NCBI GenBank assembly: GCA_964360145.1
Contig: CAYHWW010000188.1
Location: forward strand, 1-6,244
Direction: 5' to 3'
Length of the DNA: 6,244 nucleotides
Source: CAYHWW01 sp964360145
GTDB lineage: Bacteria > Bdellovibrionota > UBA1018 > CAYHWW01
Part shown: piece by piece, positions 1-4,355 of the stretch
Numbering within the stretch: the stretch's first letter is position 1
How the letters are laid out: each line of letters begins with the position of its first letter
Notes under the pieces: generated by a model
The model's database searches: none
The model's input: only the letters and a program-made list of their open reading frames with translations
What the model was told of the DNA's origin: nothing
Translations under genes and position numbers: made by a program

Positions 1-80
1 CCAAAGCGCACTCCTGTGCGCTGCGTGGAGGCCACGACGACGACAACGAAGCTCCTCGCCAAAAGACCGAGCCTACCCTA
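1..80 (+). repeat. Dispersed structured repeat, copy 1 (5' part outside window)
   Basis: This stretch matches 3655-3735 closely and its middle matches the minus strand of 6206-6244. It opens with a 7-bp hairpin: AGCGCAC at 5-11, loop TCCT, GTGCGCT at 16-22. Then come the shared core GCGTGGAG, an ACGACGACGACAACGAAGC segment, and the tail AAAAGACCGAGCCTAC, ending in CTA at 78-80. That CTA is the TAG stop of the minus-strand diguanylate cyclase gene. By analogy with the complete copy, the left half of a longer outer stem should lie just upstream of base 1. The position after a gene end suggests a role in transcript 3'-end formation or stability, which is inference. Confidence 0.8.
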
Positions 81-1331
81 AGGGCCGCCTTGGGCGGTGT
101 AGACTACTACGCGATTCCGCCCCGCCCGCTTCGCTTCGTAAAGAGCCTGGTCCGCCGCACGCTGCACTTCATCGGGGCCGGAGAGGCGGCCGCCATGGGA
201 GGCAAGCCCCACGCTGACCGTGACCCTGACCTTCTCAGGCGCCTTGCCTGGGGCGGTAACTGTAAGTTCCTCGGCGGCGAGGCGACTACGCACCGTTTCC
301 AATAACGCTTGAGCTTGGGGCAGCGTGGTGAAGGGCAGAATCACGGAAAACTCCTCGCCGCCGTAGCGGTAGGCGCGACCACCGGTGCCCTTGTGCAGCT
401 GGGCTGCCACAAACTGGAGGACATGATCCCCCTGGTCGTGGCCGTAGGTGTCGTTGAACTTCTTGAAGTGATCCACATCCACCATGGCCCAGACGTAGCG
501 GTCCGGCAGCAGCGGGACCTCCTCATCCAGGGCACGGCGGTTAGGAAGGGCGGTGAGCTCGTCCCTGTAGGCCTTGCGCCAGTATTGGCGAAACCCCGCG
601 TAGAGAATGCCAAGCCCCGCGCCGGAAAAAGCCGCGCCCTGGAGCAGGATCATGCGGGGTGGCAGCGCCGCGGTTCCTTTCACTAGAGCAACCAGATTGA
701 AAATGTAGAGAACAGATACGAGGGCCGCCGCCGCCATGGCATTGAACTCCCGCAGCGTGCGGTCTCTCTGGAGGGCGGAAACAAGAATGAAGAGAAGGAG
801 GAAAAACACGGAAAGATCGGAAAGGGCCCAGCGGGCATCGCTCACGACCCACTGCAGCTCAAGCCAGCCGACGAACCCCGCTTTTTGAGCGCCAACGACG
901 ACGACCAACGGGAAGAGGGCCAGGGCGAGGAGCGCGAAACCAGAAAGACTCAAGAGCCGGGCGGGCTGGATCCACCGCGTGGTAACGAAGACCATCGAGA
1001 ACCCCGCGGGGAGCGCCAACGCCAGAATCTGCGCACGCGAGCTTTTCACGGCCCAGAACCCCAATAACGGCGGGTCGGCTGGGGAAAACACGCCATAGAC
1101 GAAAAAGAGGAGGAGCGCGATGACCGCGGCCCTCACTTGATGCATGCGCACGGCGAGGAACACCGACAGCGGGAATAGCACGTAGGGCAAGCCCGATAAC
1201 GTCTCAACGAGGGCGCGGCTCTTGGCCCAGGCATCCAAACCCCAGGGGCCCCCGGCGGGCAAGAGCGACAGGACGATGGGTAAGCAGCAGAAAATGATGG
1301 CGGGGCCCGCCGCAGTGAGGCGCGGAATCAC
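78..1331 (-). CDS. Membrane-bound diguanylate cyclase (GGDEF domain)
   Basis: Predicted to make cyclic di-GMP from two GTP at the inner membrane. The 417-aa protein has about eight hydrophobic segments (roughly residues 8-26, 44-62, 66-83, 99-117, 128-148, 168-187, 196-217, 226-246), an even number that places the C-terminal catalytic domain in the cytosol. The GGDEF domain spans about 254-413: the entry motif DELTALPNRR is at 257-266, the metal-binding segment MVDVDHFKKFND at 283-294, and the active-site GGEEF at 324-328. The residues before GGEEF do not form the RxxD inhibitory site, so product feedback may be absent. The membrane part matches no sensor family that I can name. The start is GTG at 1331, overlapping the psd stop as GTGA, which implies translational coupling to psd. 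The TAG stop coincides with the edge of the dispersed repeat. Family is secure; the signal sensed is unknown. Confidence 0.93.
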   Translation of the reverse strand: MIPRLTAAGPAIIFCCLPIVLSLLPAGGPWGLDAWAKSRALVETLSGLPYVLFPLSVFLAVRMHQVRAAVIALLLFFVYGVFSPADPPLLGFWAVKSSRAQILALALPAGFSMVFVTTRWIQPARLLSLSGFALLALALFPLVVVVGAQKAGFVGWLELQWVVSDARWALSDLSVFFLLLFILVSALQRDRTLREFNAMAAAALVSVLYIFNLVALVKGTAALPPRMILLQGAAFSGAGLGILYAGFRQYWRKAYRDELTALPNRRALDEEVPLLPDRYVWAMVDVDHFKKFNDTYGHDQGDHVLQFVAAQLHKGTGGRAYRYGGEEFSVILPFTTLPQAQALLETVRSRLAAEELTVTAPGKAPEKVRVTVSVGLASHGGRLSGPDEVQRAADQALYEAKRAGRNRVVVYTAQGGP

Positions 1332-2236
1332 GGGTGCCCCCCGAGCGGCTCACCGAGACGTACTAGGGTTTCAAAACCTTTGGCGCTGTTTTCAAGGAGA
1401 TCAGCGGAGGGAGTGAGCCTGCCCGGTTCCGCCAGGAGGATCATGGTGGAGCCACCGAAAAGAAAGTAGCCCTTCTCGTCACCACGCTTCACGATGGTGC
1501 CCGGCTCAAAGGTCTGCTCCATGCGACCCACCATCATGGCCCCCACTTCGAGAAGGGCAAGGCCACCGAAGTTTTTCGACTGAAGAATAGTGAGTACCCG
1601 CTCATTTTCTGCGAGCAAACCTGGCAGCCGCTCCAGCGCCCAGGGGTTCACGGAATGGAAGGCGCCGCTGATGGTGAGGGGGCGCCCCGCCTGGCCATCA
1701 TCCGGAAAATGATAACGGTGATAGTCCACGGGGCAGAGGCGGATGATGTAGCCGCTGCCGCCGGTGTAGCGCCGGGCGAGCTCTTCAGAGCCTAAGAGCC
1801 GCGCGAGCTTCACGCCCTGCCCCTTCACCGGCAGTGCCGTATCGGCATCGAGTTTCGCGTAAGCCAACACTCGGCCTTCGGCGGGGCTGCCCAGTGTTGC
1901 GACATCCGCGGGAAAGGGCCGGGCACCGGGTTTGAAGCGGCGGGTGAAGAAATCGTTGAAGCTCTTGAAACCAGCGGCGGGTTCTTCGTACTCCGCCATA
2001 TTGATGGAGAAGTCGCGGATGAACTGAGGAACACGAGCCGCGGAGAATTTCGTGTCATTGTAAGCGCCGTAGAGTTTGGACAGAGGGCGCCGGGAAAACA
2101 GGGCACGTTCAACGAGAAAACCAGGGCCTGTTTTGTAGAGAAATTTCACCCCGAGAGCTCCATATACTTTCTCTACACGCACCTGGCGCGTGGCGCGGTC
2201 CACGTAGTGGATAGCGGGGGGAGCATCGGCGAACAT
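1328..2236 (-). CDS. psd: Phosphatidylserine decarboxylase proenzyme (class II-like)
   Basis: Converts phosphatidylserine to phosphatidylethanolamine, the last step of that phospholipid branch, using a pyruvoyl group made by self-cleavage. Family signatures in the 302-aa product are the N-terminal HYVDRATRQVRVEKVYG (10-26), SFNDFFTRRFKPGARP (92-107), CPVDYHRYHF (168-177, expected catalytic His near 173), VGAMMVG (231-237) and the processing site FGGST (260-264). Ser263 would become the pyruvoyl residue, leaving an alpha chain of about 40 residues. The motif normally written SPADGR reads SPAEGR (117-122), so Glu120 replaces the usual catalytic Asp. ATG at 2236 is chosen because family homology begins there. 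The frame stays open to 2428, but that extension is low-complexity Pro-rich sequence read through a C tract and the upstream gene. No clear Shine-Dalgarno precedes 2236. The stop overlaps the next gene by 4 nt. Confidence 0.93.
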   Translation of the reverse strand: MFADAPPAIHYVDRATRQVRVEKVYGALGVKFLYKTGPGFLVERALFSRRPLSKLYGAYNDTKFSAARVPQFIRDFSINMAEYEEPAAGFKSFNDFFTRRFKPGARPFPADVATLGSPAEGRVLAYAKLDADTALPVKGQGVKLARLLGSEELARRYTGGSGYIIRLCPVDYHRYHFPDDGQAGRPLTISGAFHSVNPWALERLPGLLAENERVLTILQSKNFGGLALLEVGAMMVGRMEQTFEPGTIVKRGDEKGYFLFGGSTMILLAEPGRLTPSADLLENSAKGFETLVRLGEPLGGHP

Positions 2237-2293
2237 GGGGTTAGGGTAGCGGAGATTGCGGGGGGGGGGAATGGGATTTTGGGGGAGGGGGGG
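2237..2293 (+). other. G-tract block in the psd leader (potential G-quadruplex / C-rich leader RNA)
   Basis: The plus strand carries G4 at 2237-2240, G3 at 2244-2246, G10 at 2260-2269, G3 at 2273-2275, G5 at 2281-2285 and G7 at 2287-2293, which meets the usual G-quadruplex pattern. The block lies between the four-helix-bundle gene and psd, both on the minus strand, so any transcript crossing it is C-rich. The 10-base homopolymer ends 23 bp from the psd start and is prone to length slippage. A regulatory role is inference. Confidence 0.5.
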
Positions 2294-2321
2294 CTGCTCA
2301 GGCAGACAGGCACTCGGGCAC

Positions 2322-2648
2322 TCAGCCAGGCGGGCATTCTGACATGGCCTCAGCCTTGACCAGACGGTAGACCATTGCGGCCAGGTGATCGGCTTGTTTG
2401 GCCTGCTCTTTGAGGGCGCATAGGTCAAAGAGGGCTTGGACTTCTCTCAGGCTAGCAAAAGCGATGTTGTAAAATCGCCTACGTTCTTTCGATGTGAGCT
2501 TTGCACTGCCTTCAGCAAGGTTCAGGGGCACGCTCAGAGATGCACGCAAGAGTTGGTCTCTGACATGGGTCGGCAGTTTCAGGGTGGTGCAGTCTTTGTA
2601 GAGTTGGCTAGCCATTTGGTAGGATCGGAAATTGCTTAACTGGATCAT
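2322..2648 (-). CDS. Four-helix-bundle protein (23S rRNA intervening-sequence protein family), minus-strand copy
   Basis: A 108-aa member of the four-helix-bundle family (S23/IVP, TIGR02436-like). Related proteins include the Avd accessory protein of diversity-generating retroelements, which binds nucleic acid and reverse transcriptase; most family members have no defined function. Predicted helices are about 4-23, 27-48, 52-77 and 80-101. The family core DQLLRAS (31-37) followed by NLAEGSAK (43-50), then FYNIAFASLREVQ (59-71), is clear. ATG at 2648 is chosen because AAAGGAG lies 5 nt upstream and the paralogue starts at the same alignment point; a longer reading to 2732 would only translate the inverted repeat. 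It is divergent from its paralogue at 2722-3030. The C-terminal residues SECPPG have no counterpart in that copy. Psd begins 85 bp downstream on the same strand. Confidence 0.9.
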   Translation of the reverse strand: MIQLSNFRSYQMASQLYKDCTTLKLPTHVRDQLLRASLSVPLNLAEGSAKLTSKERRRFYNIAFASLREVQALFDLCALKEQAKQADHLAAMVYRLVKAEAMSECPPG

Positions 2649-2653
2649 GTTTT

Positions 2654-2660
2654 CTCCTTT
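2654..2660 (-). promoter_or_regulatory. Ribosome binding site of the minus-strand four-helix-bundle gene
   Basis: AAAGGAG on the minus strand, 5 nt from the ATG at 2648. It fixes that start over the longer upstream reading and lies inside the left arm of the perfect inverted repeat. Confidence 0.8.
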
Positions 2661-2705
2661 TTGATTTTTTCGGGGTTTCGCCTTGCAGAACCCCGAAAAA
2701 ATCAA

Positions 2706-2712
2706 AAAGGAG
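2706..2712 (+). promoter_or_regulatory. Ribosome binding site of the plus-strand four-helix-bundle gene
   Basis: AAAGGAG, 9 nt before the ATG at 2722. It is the mirror image of the site at 2654-2660, inside the right arm of the inverted repeat. The spacer is 4 nt longer than in the other copy. Confidence 0.8.
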
Positions 2713-2721
2713 AAACAGAAC

Positions 2722-3030
2722 ATGCTCAGCAATTTCCGATCCTACCAAATGGCCGTAACCCTTCACAAAGGCTGCACCACCCTGAAACTGCCAGGTTACC
2801 TCAGAGACCAGCTCTTGCGTGCGTCATCGAGTGTTGCTCTGAACCTTGCTGAAGGCAGCGCAAAGCCCACCGTGCGCGATAGGCTCCGCTTCTACAACAT
2901 CGCTTTTGCTAGCCTGAGAGAAGTGCAAAGCATCCTAGAATTAGCCAGCCTTGAAGGTGCAGCGTCACATGTCGCTGCTGACCAGCTGGCAGGTTGCCTC
3001 TACAGGTTAACGCGGGGGCATCCGTCATGA
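2722..3030 (+). CDS. Four-helix-bundle protein (23S rRNA intervening-sequence protein family), plus-strand copy
   Basis: A 102-aa paralogue of the minus-strand gene at 2322-2648. The two share SNFRSYQMA, CTTLKLP, RDQLLRAS, LNLAEGSAK and FYNIAFASLREVQ, but differ at 78-102, where the last helix is shorter and ends TRGHPS. The core RDQLLRASSSVALNLAEGSAK spans 28-48. ATG at 2722 is preceded by AAAGGAG at 2706-2712; reading back to 2683 would only translate the inverted-repeat arm. Such proteins are small, all-helical and self-associating in known structures, with nucleic-acid partners in the Avd branch; function here is unknown. Two diverged paralogues could form a heteromer, which is inference. 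A three-unit 14-bp tandem repeat begins 6 bp after the stop. Confidence 0.9.
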   Translation: MLSNFRSYQMAVTLHKGCTTLKLPGYLRDQLLRASSSVALNLAEGSAKPTVRDRLRFYNIAFASLREVQSILELASLEGAASHVAADQLAGCLYRLTRGHPS

Positions 3031-3035
3031 CCTCA

Positions 3036-3077
3036 TTTTCAGCAGTCAGTTTTCAGCCGTCAGCCCTCGGCAGTCAG
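3036..3077 (+). repeat. Three tandem 14-bp units after the four-helix-bundle gene
   Basis: The units are TTTTCAGCAGTCAG (3036-3049), TTTTCAGCCGTCAG (3050-3063) and the more diverged CCCTCGGCAGTCAG (3064-3077). They are directly adjacent, without spacers, so this is not CRISPR. On the opposite flank of the palindromic module (about 2297-2331) there is a weaker run of short CAGGCA / GGCACTC repeats, so both outer edges of the module are repetitive. Confidence 0.75.
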
Positions 3078-3121
3078 GGTAGTTCCCACCCTTCCCCTTG
3101 CCTTCCACCAACGCCTCCCCC

Positions 3122-3586
3122 ATGATCCCCCCCATGATCAAGCTCAACTACGCCGCCTTAGCCACCGGCGCCTCCCTCGATAGCGGCACGGGCAATGTCA
3201 CCCTCTTCAATGTGCTCGAAGAAGTGCGGGTACCCCAGGATCGGCTCCCCATTGCCATCCCGGAAGTAGCCTTCGTGGGGTCCTTTACGCGGCTTGAACC
3301 CACCGTTACGAAAATGGGATTCACCCTCGATTACATCATGCCCAACGGCAAAACGATCACAGTGAACAAGAGCGAGCCCCAGTTCCAAGGCGATCGCATC
3401 CGCATCGTCATGCGCTTGAACGGCATGCCCGTCGAAGCCTTCGGCCGCCACAAATTGCGCCTCATTTGGCGCTGGGGACATTTAGCGCTCGCAGGCAGCG
3501 AAGAAGACGACCGCGAGGCCAGCTTCGACATCTTCCTCGATGTGCTGCCCTTCGATGCCGCACCCACCGGCAGCGCCATCAACTAA
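3122..3586 (+). CDS. DUF6941-like small cytosolic protein, function unknown
   Basis: A 154-aa soluble protein with no signal peptide or membrane segment. Its opening (MIKLNYAALATGASLDS, then VTLFNVLEEVRVP) and the alternating hydrophobic pattern at about 40-115 resemble the DUF6941 family, predicted beta-rich proteins of unknown role. That assignment is from remembered pattern only. The tail is acidic (GSEEDDREASF) and then hydrophobic (DIFLDVLPF). Start choice is uncertain: in-frame candidates are TTG 3098, ATG 3122 and ATG 3134, none with a purine-rich ribosome site. The family-like sequence begins at 3134, so that is an equally good start. It is transcribed toward the structured repeat and is convergent with the next gene. 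Confidence 0.8.
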   Translation: MIPPMIKLNYAALATGASLDSGTGNVTLFNVLEEVRVPQDRLPIAIPEVAFVGSFTRLEPTVTKMGFTLDYIMPNGKTITVNKSEPQFQGDRIRIVMRLNGMPVEAFGRHKLRLIWRWGHLALAGSEEDDREASFDIFLDVLPFDAAPTGSAIN

Positions 3587-3606
3587 ATACCAATAGAGTC
3601 TAAGGC

Positions 3607-3735
3607 TAGGCGAAGGGCTTTTCCCGCAGAGCGAGACGGAGGAGGAAGTTGGCGACCAAGACGCACTCCTGTGCGTCGCGTGGAGCCAACGACGACGACA
3701 ACGAAGCTATGCGGGAAAAGACCGAGCCTACGCTA
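3607..3735 (+). repeat. Dispersed structured repeat, copy 2 (complete), between convergent genes
   Basis: This fills the gap between the convergent genes ending at 3586 and 3733 and can fold as nested stems. The outermost is TAGGC (3607-3611) with GCCTA (3726-3730). Next is CTTTTCCCGCA (3618-3628) with TGCGGGAAAAG (3710-3720), 11 bp perfect. Inside it is GTTGGC (3648-3653) with GCCAAC (3685-3690). The apical hairpin is GACGCAC (3660-3666), loop TCCT, GTGCGTC (3671-3677). The apical stem differs from copy 1 by two compensatory base-pair changes. The repeat ends in CTA (3733-3735), the TAG stop of the minus-strand gene. It could act as a bidirectional transcript end or RNA-stabilising element. 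It resembles a REP/BIME or MITE-like element, but I recognise no named family. Confidence 0.85.
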
Positions 3736-4239
3736 CATGCGGCCCCAGATTAGGAGGACTATGGGCTGACCATCAGCCACAGCACCCGTGTAATTCGCCT
3801 GCCGGGCTTCCCACTGCTGGTTGGGGAATATCCCTACTCCAGGGCTGGCACACCCGTGAGTGAGGTCATGGGTGATGCGCTGATACTGATCTGTTGCGGA
3901 TGAGGGCACGAGCCATGTGAGTTGGTAGATATTATAGGCAAGCCCCACCTGCCCCGGCAGATTGTAGTGGAATGTGGGGACGAAGCGAATCCCCCCCTCC
4001 CCCCGCTGCCAATGCACGGTGACAGCGGCACGAGTCAAGGTGCTGGAGCCTACGGAGAGGGGAAAATAAGCAGAGGTGCTGGAACCCCGCGCATCCGAAC
4101 CCGGAATGATCACAACAGTGGCGATGGGATCACGATCAATACACTCTTCATTCGATTGAGACCGTGCGGTTGCTGCCCCCAAAACGGATGCCCCAAAGAG
4201 CAGGGTCACCAGAAAAATCTTGCACCGCATCACTGTCAT
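3733..4239 (-). CDS. Putative exported protein of unknown function
   Basis: A 168-aa product with a Sec signal peptide: basic start MTVMRCK, hydrophobic core at about 8-24 (IFLVTLLFGASVLGAATA) and likely cleavage after ATA or ARS at 23-27. The mature part is small and rich in Ser, Thr, Tyr, Trp and Gln, with two cysteines (C33, C130) that could form a disulfide in the periplasm. No family is recognised. ATG at 4239 is chosen for the signal peptide and the GGAA 7 nt upstream; ATG 4230 is also possible. The frame is open to 4446, but the extra residues precede the signal peptide and overlap the divergent gene. The TAG stop is supplied at the border of the structured repeat. It is divergent from the gene at 4356. 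Confidence 0.7.
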   Translation of the reverse strand: MTVMRCKIFLVTLLFGASVLGAATARSQSNEECIDRDPIATVVIIPGSDARGSSTSAYFPLSVGSSTLTRAAVTVHWQRGEGGIRFVPTFHYNLPGQVGLAYNIYQLTWLVPSSATDQYQRITHDLTHGCASPGVGIFPNQQWEARQANYTGAVADGQPIVLLIWGRM

Positions 4240-4317
4240 ATTTTGATTCCACCACCATCCCTCGGGGTGACACAACGGGCAAAAAAAGACCCTCTGCGGC
4301 ATTTTTCCGTGGATGCA

Positions 4318-4348
4318 TTGACAAGCATAAGCATCTCCGACACATAAC
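4318..4348 (+). promoter_or_regulatory. Candidate sigma70-type promoter for the gene at 4356
   Basis: A consensus TTGACA (4318-4323) is followed after 19 bp by CATAAC (4343-4348), a four-of-six match to the -10 box. Transcription would begin close to the ATG at 4356, which has no Shine-Dalgarno, so a near-leaderless mRNA is possible. The spacer is longer than ideal. The 116-bp region 4240-4355 must also hold the promoter of the divergent gene, for which I see no good boxes. Confidence 0.35.
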
Positions 4349-4355
4349 GCATCGC

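Larger units (their letters stand above)
2651..2715. repeat. Perfect 27-bp inverted repeat between divergent genes
   Basis: The left arm 2651-2677 and right arm 2689-2715 are exact reverse complements, separated by an 11-nt loop (2678-2688). Each arm runs from a GC clamp (CGGGGTT / AACCCCG) next to the loop, through A/T tracts, to an outer CTCC or GGAG block. The outer blocks are the Shine-Dalgarno sequences of the two divergent genes. Any transcript entering from outside the repeat would fold it into a hairpin that hides the ribosome site. As DNA it could extrude a cruciform. It is not a standard intrinsic terminator: on both strands the T run precedes the stem rather than following it. Confidence 0.95.
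2440..2924. repeat. Large imperfect inverted duplication containing both four-helix-bundle genes
   Basis: The two divergent genes are related at nucleotide level as a near-symmetrical inverted repeat centred at about 2682-2683. Identical blocks on opposite strands include 2611-2636 with 2728-2753 (26 nt) and 2440-2471 with 2893-2924 (32 nt), with further blocks of about 20 nt between them and diverged patches in the rest. The symmetry shows one inverted duplication event with later drift, or partial homogenisation by gene conversion. Confidence 0.9.

Noticed and set aside
2237..2428. N-terminal extension of psd to 2428
   Set aside because: The extra residues are low-complexity Pro-rich sequence translated from the C tract and from the antiphase 3' end of the four-helix-bundle gene. 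Psd family homology begins just after ATG 2236.
2651..2715. Inverted repeat as a bidirectional intrinsic terminator
   Set aside because: On both strands the T run comes before the GC stem and an A run follows it, the reverse of what termination needs. It also lies between divergent starts, not gene ends.
2649..2732. Longer starts for both four-helix-bundle genes (2732 on minus, 2683 on plus)
   Set aside because: Both extensions only translate the inverted-repeat arms. Good AAAGGAG sites precede the inner ATGs at 2648 and 2722.
2322..3030. Diversity-generating retroelement or retron, suggested by Avd-like four-helix-bundle proteins
   Set aside because: No reverse transcriptase, variable repeat/template repeat pair or retron RNA is visible in the window.
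3036..3077. CRISPR-like array
   Set aside because: The 14-bp units are contiguous with no spacers and there are no cas genes.
3922..4347. Plus-strand open frame opposite the exported gene
   Set aside because: Shadow of the minus-strand gene: no family resemblance, no ribosome site, Pro/Gly-rich antisense composition.
4164..4355. Upstream extension of the exported gene at 4356
   Set aside because: It runs antisense through the start of the divergent exported gene and would bury the signal peptide in the interior.
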